Positions 1-6,551 of a stretch of DNA of 11,107 bases are shown in pieces (within the stretch, counting starts at the first letter, position 1; every line of letters starts with the position of its first letter). A program made the position numbers and the translations under genes. The stretch is from NCBI GenBank assembly GCA_009377735.1, contig WHTL01000113.1, forward strand, positions 1-11,107, written 5' to 3'. The notes below the pieces were generated by a model. It was given only the letters and a program-made list of their open reading frames with translations, was not told the DNA's origin and did no database searches. The DNA is from Acidimicrobiia bacterium. Its GTDB lineage: Bacteria; Actinomycetota; Acidimicrobiia; Spongiisociales; ZC4RG35.

Positions 1-962
1 CAGATCCCATGGCCGCCGCATGGGCGGCCACGTTCCCGGATCTGTTCAATCCCGCTTCGGAGTTACCGGAGGGCGTCGAAGAACATCTCCGATACCCCCA
101 GGATCTCTTTCGGCTGCAGACCGCCCTCTATACGAACTATCACATGTTGGAGCCATCGGCCTTCTTCACCGGCAACGACGAATGGCAGTTCCCTATCGAC
201 CCAGCTGACATCGAACGGGGGACCGGTGGATCCGAGCTGTTGGTGGGCGACCAGCCCCTCCCCGACGGGGTGGAGTACACCGACGAGCTGCTGCCCTATT
301 ACCTTCTCACACGTCTTCCCGGTGAGGAGACGGAGTCCTATGTCCTCCTGCAACCCTTCAACCCCAGGGACAAACTCAATATGGCCTCGTTCCTGGTAGC
401 CGATTCATCGCCGGGACAATACGGGAGGATGGTCGAGTTCCGTATGCCCCAGGGCGAGGTGGTAGACGGGACCAACCAGGTGAATCAGCGGATTCAGCAG
501 GACGACGAGATCTCCGAGCAGTTCACCCTGTGGAGCCAGCAGGGGTCGGAGGTCGTTAGAGGTGACATGCTGGTCGTCCCCATCGAGGAGTCGGTGGTGT
601 ATGTGCAGCCGATATACCTCCAGGGCGCCAATGGTGGTTTCCCGGAGTTCCGCAGGGTAGTGGTCGTGTATGAGGATCAGGTGGAGTGGGCCAGCTCGCT
701 CGACGATGCCCTCAACCTGGTGTTCGGGGAGGGGGAGCAACCAGAGGACCCCGACGATGGTGGTGAATCGCCGCCCACCACCGAACCCTCCGGGGAGGGG
801 GGAGCCACTGCATCGGAGCTGCTTGGACAGGCCGAAGCTGCGTTCGAACAAGCAGAGGCCGCCCTCCAGCAGGGCGACCTGGCCACCTATGAGCAGAGGA
901 TCAACGAGGCCGAGGAGCTGGTGCGACGGGCAATCGAGATCCTCAACACACCGGATGCCTAG
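1..962 (+). CDS. UPF0182 family membrane protein, C-terminal part (5' end outside window)
   Basis: This is the last 320 codons of a larger gene. The frame is open from base 3 (Asp-Pro before the first ATG at 9), so that ATG is internal. The visible part has the UPF0182 signature: a segment like 'HLRYPQDLF', then 'YHMLEPSAFF' and an acidic/Trp stretch, then 'PFNPRDKLNMASFLVA'. Known members are about 900-1000 residues, with several N-terminal membrane helices and a large extracytoplasmic domain; only the latter is visible here. Function in the family is unknown. Near the C-terminus there is a Pro/Glu/Gly-rich linker (about residues 245-270 of the ORF counted from the ATG at 9), then an Ala/Glu-rich amphipathic helix pair that may be coiled coil. 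The stop TAG at 960-962 overlaps the next gene's ATG. Confidence 0.93.
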   Translation, partial: DPMAAAWAATFPDLFNPASELPEGVEEHLRYPQDLFRLQTALYTNYHMLEPSAFFTGNDEWQFPIDPADIERGTGGSELLVGDQPLPDGVEYTDELLPYYLLTRLPGEETESYVLLQPFNPRDKLNMASFLVADSSPGQYGRMVEFRMPQGEVVDGTNQVNQRIQQDDEISEQFTLWSQQGSEVVRGDMLVVPIEESVVYVQPIYLQGANGGFPEFRRVVVVYEDQVEWASSLDDALNLVFGEGEQPEDPDDGGESPPTTEPSGEGGATASELLGQAEAAFEQAEAALQQGDLATYEQRINEAEELVRRAIEILNTPDA

Positions 963-1374
963 TTCGGAGGTCGAGGAGTTTCTCGCCGGACTCGACAAAC
1001 CTATACGGCGACGTGATGCGAGAACCCTGGTCGACCTAATGGCTCGTGTCACCGGGGAGCAGCCCCAGCTTTATGGCAGCATCGTCGGGTTCGGGCAGTA
1101 CCACTACAAGTATGAGAGTGGCCAGGAGGGTGACGGTCCCGGCGCGAGCTTTGCCCCACGGAAGGCAGCCACCGTCGTCTATCTCCCCGATGGGGTGGGA
1201 GCCCACGATGAGCTCCTCGAAAGGCTGGGTTCCCACAAGACCGGCGTCGGCTCCCTCTACATCAAGGATCTCGAGGATGTGGACCTCGCGGTGCTGGAGA
1301 CGATCATCGCCAACTCAAGTCGGTCTCTTACCGAGGACGTCTACACCAAGCGCGCCCGCGAGGGCGGGAAGTAA
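955..1374 (+). CDS. DUF1801 domain protein
   Basis: This 139-residue protein has the DUF1801 pattern: 'YGSIVGFGQYHYKYESG' (about residues 40-56), 'SFAPRKAATVVYLPDG' (65-80) and 'LGSHKTGVGSLYIKDLEDVD' (91-110). The fold is a small alpha/beta domain, related to YdhG-type proteins, and it has no established biochemical role. Length is normal for a single-domain member. I chose the ATG at 955 because the domain begins within about ten residues of it. It overlaps the 3' end of the UPF0182 gene by 8 nt (ATGCCTAG) and has no Shine-Dalgarno, so translational coupling is likely. The longer upstream open frame (from 670) is a shadow of UPF0182. The gene is convergent with the alcohol dehydrogenase, with a 12-nt gap and no clear terminator. 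Confidence 0.9.
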   Translation: MPSSEVEEFLAGLDKPIRRRDARTLVDLMARVTGEQPQLYGSIVGFGQYHYKYESGQEGDGPGASFAPRKAATVVYLPDGVGAHDELLERLGSHKTGVGSLYIKDLEDVDLAVLETIIANSSRSLTEDVYTKRAREGGK

Positions 1375-1386
1375 CACACCACTAGC

Positions 1387-2427
1387 TCATATCCTGTCGA
1401 TAACGGTGACCCCGACACCCGAGTAGTCGTCCATATCGGCCAATACCCGTGAGATGCCCTCCAGTGGGACCGTCGCTGTCACCAGCTTGCGTGGATCGAC
1501 GGAGCCGGAGGAAATGAGGTCGAACACACGGGGGTAATGGTGGGCGGGCATACCCCGGCTTCCAAGGATTTCGATCTCGCGCATCATGATCGGATCCATC
1601 GGGATGGGCGGTGCCGCATCGTCGCCGTACATCAGCCCCACCTGTATGTGACGACCGTGCTTCCGCAATGATCTGATGGAGTTGAGGGCGGCCGAGGTGG
1701 TGCCGACAGCGTCGATCGAGACGTGAGCACCACCGTGACTGACCTCTCGCACCGTTCGACCTGCATCTTCGGTCGTGGTGGCATCGACCACAGTTGCGGC
1801 ACCGAGCGCGGTGGCCATTTCCAGCTTCCGCTCGTCGATATCGACTGCAACTACCTGTGCTCCAAGGGCGGCACCGATCATCACCGCCGACAGTCCGACA
1901 CCACCACAGCCATGCACCGCCAGCCACTGACCTGGCACTATCTGGCCCCGGTCGGTTACTGCACGGAACGCCGTGATGAACCTACAACCCAGGGCGGCGG
2001 CGTGGACCGGATCGAGGTCTGGGGGAAGCCTCACGAGGTTGGGGTCGGCGTGGTCGATGGCGGCGAGCTCGGCGAAGGATCCCCAATGGGTGAACCCTGG
2101 TGTGAAGGGGCGGTCACAGGTGTTGAGGTGGCCGTCCGAGCACGAATCGCAGACACCGCAGCCAATCGAGAAGGGGACGATGACCCGGTCGCCTGGTCGC
2201 CACCTTTCCACCTCGGCACCCACCGCCTCGATCGTGCCTGCCATCTCGTGGCCGGGGACATGGGGGAGCTCCGGAAGTTTCTCGTGGCCCACCCAGGCGT
2301 GCCAGTCGCTGCGGCAAACACCGGTGGCTTCCACCCGGAGGACGATCCCACCGGGGGAGGGGGACGGATCATCCACCAACCCGATCTCGAGGGGCTTGTT
2401 GAACTCGGTGATCAGCGCGGCTCTCAT
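1387..2427 (-). CDS. Zinc-dependent alcohol dehydrogenase (MDR family)
   Basis: This 346-residue protein is a full-length zinc MDR dehydrogenase that should interconvert an alcohol and an aldehyde or ketone with a nicotinamide cofactor. The catalytic zinc ligands are Cys38 ('GVCRSDWH'), His60-Glu61 ('PGHE') and Cys148 ('LGCRF'). The structural zinc site is complete: Cys90, Cys93, Cys96 and Cys104. The Rossmann motif is 'GCGGVG' (173-178). Asp196 at the end of the second strand ('VVAVDIDERK') suggests NAD+ rather than NADP+. The substrate cannot be told from the sequence. The ATG at 2427 gives a start flush with the family N-terminus, and is directly preceded by one arm of an inverted repeat. 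A weak GGACAG lies 8-13 nt upstream. The interrupted short gene lies just upstream on the same strand. Confidence 0.95.
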   Translation of the reverse strand: MRAALITEFNKPLEIGLVDDPSPSPGGIVLRVEATGVCRSDWHAWVGHEKLPELPHVPGHEMAGTIEAVGAEVERWRPGDRVIVPFSIGCGVCDSCSDGHLNTCDRPFTPGFTHWGSFAELAAIDHADPNLVRLPPDLDPVHAAALGCRFITAFRAVTDRGQIVPGQWLAVHGCGGVGLSAVMIGAALGAQVVAVDIDERKLEMATALGAATVVDATTTEDAGRTVREVSHGGAHVSIDAVGTTSAALNSIRSLRKHGRHIQVGLMYGDDAAPPIPMDPIMMREIEILGSRGMPAHHYPRVFDLISSGSVDPRKLVTATVPLEGISRVLADMDDYSGVGVTVIDRI

Positions 2428-2483
2428 TAGTGTTCTGTCCGGTGGGTTCGCTTTTCATGCATGATCTGCCGGACAGGACACTA
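2428..2483. repeat. Near-perfect 15-bp inverted repeat between short gene and ADH
   Basis: The left arm TAGTGTTCTGTCCGG (2428-2442) and right arm CCGGACAGGACACTA (2469-2483) are reverse complements with one mismatch, separated by 26 bp. The spacer holds a 10-bp palindrome TCATGCATGA (2455-2464). On the minus strand the first arm begins with the TAG stop of the short gene and the second ends at the base before the ADH ATG, so the element fills the intergenic gap exactly. It could be an operator, an RNA hairpin (terminator or attenuator, though without a U-tract), or a remnant of a TA-flanked mobile element. I cannot choose between these. Confidence 0.8.
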
Positions 2484-2681
2484 GGACCTGCGTTCGTTGC
2501 CGTGCTTGTAGTTGCCGGTGACCCGGGCCATCACCTGTTGGGGATCGCTCCTCTCCACCTTGCGGAGGAAGCCGTCCGCCGCCGAGCCTCGCAGGTTGGT
2601 GATGGTGCGTCCCTCACGGGAGATGACCACCTCGCCCGACCTCCGCACCGTTTAGCTGAATCCGAGATCGTCGTCGCTCAT
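2481..2681 (-). pseudogene. Short uncharacterised protein gene interrupted by in-frame TAA
   Basis: On the minus strand, ATG at 2681 opens 'MSDDDLGFS' and meets TAA at 2654-2652. The same frame continues uninterrupted for 56 more codons to TAG at 2483-2481. The downstream part reads like a real small protein: 'SGEVVISREGRTITNLRG', a helix 'ADGFLRKVERSDPQQVM', then 'ARVTGNYKHGNERRS'. It resembles my recollection of short actinobacterial proteins of unknown function ending in a 'TGNYKxGNE' motif; this is memory, not a search. A TACCGT box (2694-2689) lies 7 nt before the ATG, fitting a leaderless start and supporting 2681 as the original start. TAA may replace a Tyr codon (TAC or TAT). Alternatively translation starts at GTG 2648, giving 55 residues, but no Shine-Dalgarno precedes it. 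Confidence 0.6.
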
Positions 2682-2688
2682 GGGTGTC

Positions 2689-2694
2689 ACGGTA
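2689..2694 (-). promoter_or_regulatory. Candidate -10 box of the short gene (leaderless)
   Basis: TACCGT on the minus strand fits TANNNT and ends 7 nt before the ATG at 2681, so transcription would begin at or next to the start codon. No good -35 is visible at 16-18 nt. Confidence 0.35.
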
Positions 2695-2734
2695 CCGCCG
2701 CCGATGACGCAGAGTTGTAGTCGGTGGGACGGGA

Positions 2735-2740
2735 TAGTGT
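2735..2740 (+). promoter_or_regulatory. Candidate -10 box of the PPOX gene (leaderless)
   Basis: TAGTGT fits TANNNT and is followed by 6 nt (GACCGG) and the ATG at 2747. There is no Shine-Dalgarno, so a leaderless transcript is likely. The -35 region is weak. Confidence 0.45.
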
Positions 2741-2746
2741 GACCGG

Positions 2747-3250
2747 ATGGAACCACGACGAGACCTACCAGAGATGCCCGCGGGATACGGCGTCCCCGAG
2801 AACGACGACGGTGCGTTGGATTGGGCGACCGTCGAACAGCGACTGGTGGAGTCGTCCCACTATTGGATGGCGACCACCCGACCCGATGGCAGACCGCACG
2901 TCGTTCCCCGATGGGGTGTCTGGCTGGACAGTCGATTTTGGTATGACGGGTCTCCGGCGACGCTCCACACAAGAAATCTGACCGAGAACCCGGCGTGCAC
3001 CCTCCATCTGGAGGATGGTTGGGAGGCAGTGATCTTGGACGGTACCTCCAACCAGGCCGACCCGCCGGGTCTCGAACTCGGTGGCCGTCTCTCCGAGGCG
3101 TTTGCGGTCAAGTACTCCGAGAGGGGCTACTCGCCGGCCCCCGACGCCTGGGAAGGCGAGATGGCAGGCGGATTGCGGGTGTTCACGCCCCAGAAGGCAA
3201 TGGCCTGGTTCGATTTCCCCAACGACGTCACCAGGTTCCGTTTCGAGTAG
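2747..3250 (+). CDS. Pyridoxamine 5'-phosphate oxidase-like (PPOX class) split beta-barrel protein
   Basis: This 167-residue protein has the split beta-barrel pattern of PPOX/FDOR proteins, which bind FMN or F420 and carry out flavin- or deazaflavin-linked redox reactions. The sequence shows an N-terminal helix ('ATVEQRLVESSHYWMATT', about 27-44), strands 'GRPHVVPRWGVWLDSRFWYDG' (48-68), 'SPATLHTRNLTENPACTLHLE' (69-89) and 'EAVILDGTS' (93-101), then a helical insert and a C-terminal 'VFTPQKAMAWFDFPNDVTRFRF' strand pair. The 'ATTRPDGRPHVVPRW' motif is typical of the actinobacterial general-stress/FDOR-type branch. Which cofactor it uses and what it acts on cannot be read from sequence. The ATG at 2747 sits 6 nt after TAGTGT. 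The gene is divergent from the interrupted short gene and convergent with the MBL-fold gene (32-nt gap). Confidence 0.9.
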   Translation: MEPRRDLPEMPAGYGVPENDDGALDWATVEQRLVESSHYWMATTRPDGRPHVVPRWGVWLDSRFWYDGSPATLHTRNLTENPACTLHLEDGWEAVILDGTSNQADPPGLELGGRLSEAFAVKYSERGYSPAPDAWEGEMAGGLRVFTPQKAMAWFDFPNDVTRFRFE

Positions 3251-3282
3251 GTCAATCAGACCCGCCTCGGCCTCGTGGCACG

Positions 3283-4089
3283 TCAAACGAAAGGTTCGCT
3301 GAGATGGGCTGTGCCCAGAATGCCACCGGTCGAGGAAACCAGATCCATGATCCGCTCCCGTGACCGATATGCCGCCTCTTGATCATCCTCGAACAAGTAG
3401 CCGACCTCGGGGTATAGGAGCTGGATGGAGTGGACCAGCAGGTCTCCGGTCACGACGAGTGTTTCCTCTCTGCCTTCCACGATGACACTCTGATGTCCGC
3501 GGGTATGACCAGGGGTGGGCACCACCTTGATCTCAGTCGATAGCTTCTCCTCACCATCGATGAGAGAGAGTTGCTGGGCGTGGTCCAGCGGCGCCAGGAC
3601 CTGCTCGTGGAGGAGAGAGTCTTGGAGCCAGTCGGCCTCCGTTGACTGGAGAACGTATCGGGCGTTGGGGAAGTACGGCTTCACGTCATCTCTACCCGAG
3701 ACCGCCCATCCGGTGTGGTCTCGGTGGAGATGTGTGAGGACCACGGTTTCAATTTCGTCCGGAGCGATCCCCGCTTCGTCGAGTGATTGCGGGAGAACAC
3801 CCGGGACCGGTGTCCATGACGAGAGAGGACTCTCAGCGGGACCTATGCCGGCATCGACCAGCACCGTCCCGATGCGTGGGTAGCGGATCGCAAAGCAGCG
3901 GAAGTGAAGATGCCACCGACCCGCCTCGTCGTGGGCTCCTGGATCGAACGCGTCGGCGGCTCGCCACTGGTCTGCAGTCGCCGCGGGAAAGACGTCGCCC
4001 CTGTTCTCGAAGAATGGACCCTCGCCATCCAGCAAGGCGGTGACGTTGATTGTGCCGACCCGTCTGGACTGGGTCAATGACATGTTCAC
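3283..4089 (-). CDS. MBL-fold metallo-hydrolase
   Basis: This protein of about 268 residues has the complete metallo-beta-lactamase-fold metal site: 'THLHRDHTGW' with His120, His122, Asp124 and His125, then His195 in 'PTPGHTRGH', Asp216 in 'VVTGDLL' and His262 in 'GTAHLSEPF'. It is expected to be a cytoplasmic dinuclear-zinc hydrolase. The general layout resembles lactonase-like (AiiA-type) members, but the family is too broad to name the substrate. The start is uncertain: GTG at 4089 (residue 1 here) or ATG at 4083, which removes two residues; neither has a good Shine-Dalgarno. The GTG overlaps the stop of an 8-codon mini-ORF. It lies 19 nt downstream of the M28 peptidase stop on the same strand, so the two are probably co-transcribed. 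Confidence 0.92.
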   Translation of the reverse strand: MNMSLTQSRRVGTINVTALLDGEGPFFENRGDVFPAATADQWRAADAFDPGAHDEAGRWHLHFRCFAIRYPRIGTVLVDAGIGPAESPLSSWTPVPGVLPQSLDEAGIAPDEIETVVLTHLHRDHTGWAVSGRDDVKPYFPNARYVLQSTEADWLQDSLLHEQVLAPLDHAQQLSLIDGEEKLSTEIKVVPTPGHTRGHQSVIVEGREETLVVTGDLLVHSIQLLYPEVGYLFEDDQEAAYRSRERIMDLVSSTGGILGTAHLSEPFV

Positions 4090-4112
4090 AGGGCGTTCCG
4101 GCTCGTGTTCAT
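4086..4112 (-). other. Eight-codon mini-ORF bridging the M28 and MBL genes
   Basis: ATG at 4112 overlaps the M28 stop (ATGA), encodes MNTSRNAL, and its TGA (4088-4086) overlaps the GTG start of the MBL gene (GTGA). AGGAAAGG at 4130-4123, inside the last M28 codons, is the best Shine-Dalgarno in this junction and lies 10 nt before the mini-ORF ATG. It could relay ribosomes into the MBL gene. It may also be chance, as the segment is short. Confidence 0.3.
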
Positions 4113-6427
4113 GGAGTCAGCACCTTTCCTATCACGACTGCGTCGGAGGGGAGTCGGTTTCTGCGAGGAGAGGTGATCTCCCCGTGGGGTCGGCCCGTGA
4201 AATCCGGAATCCCGCTCAGACCGTAGCTGATGTCCGAGACCGCCACGGTTGGGTCGCCGTCTTCCGAAAGACGCAACGTCAGCACGAAGCCCTCCGATGG
4301 CGGGTTGTGGAACCGGAGTATGAAGGGCCACTCCTCGCTCGACCGGGGAGGCGCGATCGCAATCGTGTCGTCAGCGGTTTCGATGGCCGCCTCTTCCACG
4401 GGCCGATCCATGCGCACCATCACAACATCGGCCTCGCGCGCCGATCGAATCTCAAGTCTGAGATCGGAGGGGTTGCCGTCCACGGCCTGTACCGATACCT
4501 CGGGGGGTGGGAAATCAGCGGTCTCGGCCTTTCCGAACCACCTCGTTTCGTCTCGATAGGAGATGGGCCACGATTTCGGGTCGGACGACGGGTCGACGTA
4601 TTGGCTTGCCCATGTGCTGGGTTGAGAATCCTCGCTGGCCCAGACCGCGGTGCCCTGGTCCGCATCGACCAGATATGCGAGATGGCTCGGCACCGGGTCC
4701 TCGGTACCGGTGGTGTCAGTCATCAAGCCGACCGTGGTTGCCAACACCGCGACGAGGAGGGCTGCTCGCGGAACCCAGATCGCACCCCGCCACCTCGAGC
4801 GCGCCTCATCGGTATTCGTCCCGACGGCACCGACTGCAGCCACTCCGAGGAATCCGGTGAATACGAAGATTGCGGCTGCACCCAACCCACCCGCGATGCC
4901 CAGTGCGCTCAGGGTCATCGAGGCCGTTAATCCGGTGAGAATCACCCCGGGCAGCATCCCAACGGTTATCGCCGTCACACTCCACCCCGGATGTGACGCT
5001 CCGACCGTGAAATGAACCAGGATCCCCCCAGCCGCCAACAGGGCTGACAAGCCGCCGATATAGGAGAGTCCCGGCATGGCGCCTGCTGTGCTTATACCAA
5101 GCAATGCCACCAAGGTCAGGGCCGCGATGCTCAGCGCCATAGCTCCGAGCCGGCGCCGGAGCAGCAGGTAGCTGGCGGCGATAATGGAGGTGGAGAGGGC
5201 GAGGAGAGCCAGCCGATACCAGCCAGGGTGGTAGACGTCCCCAACGTCACCCATCTGGAATGCGGAGTACTCGGGCCGGACCGCCATCAGCAAGGCCCAG
5301 AGTCCATAGGCCGCCGCGGGCACCACCACAAGGACGATTAGGAGGGCTCCGAACGCAGCCAACACCCGTGGAAAAGTGACGACACCACGACGTCGGGCGA
5401 TGAAGGTGATGGCAGCCAACGCCACCAGAGCGGCGACTGCGACCGGCCAGTTCAACCAGACCGGATAGGAGAAGACTTGGCCGAAGGCGCTGAAGTAGGT
5501 GAGTTCGCCACCGTCGTCGAGGACGGACAGATCGCGCTCCCCGAGCTCTCGTGTCATGGCGAGCATGGTGTCGCCATGATGTTGGATCGCGGCGGTGTCG
5601 AGGTTTTCGATATTGTCGGTGGCGCTGTGGTAGTGGACGATCCCGTCCACAGGTGTGAAGTCGAGACCTGCGAAACCGGCATCTTTGAACCGGGTGAAGT
5701 CGGTGTGGTTGGTCCCGAGCAGGAACAACTCGGTGAAAGCGGAGCTCCCCACCGGGTTCGGGGCCGAGGTGGCCCATGCCCCGATGAGGTCCTGTGCGTT
5801 TTCAGAGGTTTGGAACATCACAGAGGAGCCGCGGTTGCCATAACCCTCCCAATTGAGGATCACTCCGTCGGGGTCCATTTCTCGCGCAAAGAGATCGGCG
5901 CCCAGCAGACCCGGTTCCTCGCCGTCGGTGAGAAGAATCACCACATCGTTGCGAAGTGGCGGGCTTTCGGTGAGGGCGCGTACCGTCTCCAGAATGGCCG
6001 CCACCGAAGCCTTGTCGTCGGAGATCCCCGGACTGTGGGGAACCGTGTCGTAGTGGGCAACGAGGATGACCGGTCCGGTTGAGTCGGTCCCGCGGAGACG
6101 TGCTACCACGTTGTTCACCTGACCTACCTCAACGGCGGACCCAGATTTCCAGGTACCTACGCCCGCCTCCACCGTCACCTCGAGACCCATCGTTTCCAGC
6201 CGATCGACGAGGAGCCCACGAACCTGGGTATTTTCCGCACTACCTATCGGCGTTGGGTCTTCGCCGATGTCGGCCAGCACTTCCAGTGCTCGGCCGGCGC
6301 TGAACTCGGAGGCCACGCCGGTTGCCGGCATAGGGCGGGATGGCTGATCGAAGAACCAGGCAGCGGTCAGGGAAACGACGACAAGGACCGCTCCGATCCA
6401 CCGACGGGAGTTAGTTTGACGTGTCAT
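4109..6427 (-). CDS. M28-family zinc peptidase with multi-pass membrane domain
   Basis: This 772-residue protein has an N-terminal membrane helix (about 11-26) and an M28 aminopeptidase domain (about 42-295). A region with roughly eight membrane helices follows (about 325-345, 355-383, 401-423, 428-448, 455-475, 482-508, 510-534, 552-570), then a soluble C-terminal domain. Metal and catalytic residues are visible: His125 in 'VAHYDTVP', Asp137/Asp138 in 'GISDDKAS', Glu170-Glu171 in 'TDGEEPG', Glu194 in 'NWEGYG' and His267 in 'VHYHSATDN'. It should remove N-terminal residues from peptides outside the membrane. The order of an M28 domain followed by membrane helices recalls yeast vacuolar Pff1-type and ER metallopeptidase 1-type proteins. 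The ATG at 6427 follows a promoter of the form ATGACA-N17-TAGGTT ending 6 nt upstream. It is the first gene of a probable pair with the MBL hydrolase. Confidence 0.93.
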   Translation of the reverse strand: MTRQTNSRRWIGAVLVVVSLTAAWFFDQPSRPMPATGVASEFSAGRALEVLADIGEDPTPIGSAENTQVRGLLVDRLETMGLEVTVEAGVGTWKSGSAVEVGQVNNVVARLRGTDSTGPVILVAHYDTVPHSPGISDDKASVAAILETVRALTESPPLRNDVVILLTDGEEPGLLGADLFAREMDPDGVILNWEGYGNRGSSVMFQTSENAQDLIGAWATSAPNPVGSSAFTELFLLGTNHTDFTRFKDAGFAGLDFTPVDGIVHYHSATDNIENLDTAAIQHHGDTMLAMTRELGERDLSVLDDGGELTYFSAFGQVFSYPVWLNWPVAVAALVALAAITFIARRRGVVTFPRVLAAFGALLIVLVVVPAAAYGLWALLMAVRPEYSAFQMGDVGDVYHPGWYRLALLALSTSIIAASYLLLRRRLGAMALSIAALTLVALLGISTAGAMPGLSYIGGLSALLAAGGILVHFTVGASHPGWSVTAITVGMLPGVILTGLTASMTLSALGIAGGLGAAAIFVFTGFLGVAAVGAVGTNTDEARSRWRGAIWVPRAALLVAVLATTVGLMTDTTGTEDPVPSHLAYLVDADQGTAVWASEDSQPSTWASQYVDPSSDPKSWPISYRDETRWFGKAETADFPPPEVSVQAVDGNPSDLRLEIRSAREADVVMVRMDRPVEEAAIETADDTIAIAPPRSSEEWPFILRFHNPPSEGFVLTLRLSEDGDPTVAVSDISYGLSGIPDFTGRPHGEITSPRRNRLPSDAVVIGKVLTP

Positions 6428-6433
6428 GGCTGG

Positions 6434-6462
6434 AACCTATTTCATTCGGGTCGGGGTGTCAT
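6434..6462 (-). promoter_or_regulatory. Candidate promoter of the M28 gene
   Basis: On the minus strand -35 ATGACA (6462-6457) and -10 TAGGTT (6439-6434) are 17 nt apart. Only 6 nt separate the -10 from the ATG at 6427, which implies a leaderless mRNA. No Shine-Dalgarno is present. Confidence 0.5.
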
Positions 6463-6514
6463 CGGGCAAAGGTTGGAAAGCCGCTACATCGTTCGCGGTA
6501 GCACCGACTCGTTC

Positions 6515-6543
6515 TTGACAGCCTTACACTGTATGGGTAACCT
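6515..6543 (+). promoter_or_regulatory. Candidate promoter of the MDR oxidoreductase gene
   Basis: A consensus -35 TTGACA (6515-6520) is followed after 17 nt by TAACCT (6538-6543), a TANNNT-type -10 element. The ATG at 6552 begins 8 nt later, so transcription would start at or just before the start codon. It is divergent from the M28 promoter about 50 bp away. Confidence 0.55.
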
Positions 6544-6551
6544 GCACGGAA

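Noticed and set aside
405..1052. 215-codon minus-strand open frame opposite UPF0182
   Set aside because: It lies antisense to a gene with clear family motifs; its translation is low-complexity and matches nothing I recognise.
1723..2430. 235-codon plus-strand open frame opposite the alcohol dehydrogenase
   Set aside because: It is the mirror of a full zinc dehydrogenase, and high G+C makes such antisense frames common.
4040..4930. 296-codon plus-strand open frame opposite the M28 peptidase
   Set aside because: The translation has no domain pattern, and the opposite strand carries a complete peptidase.
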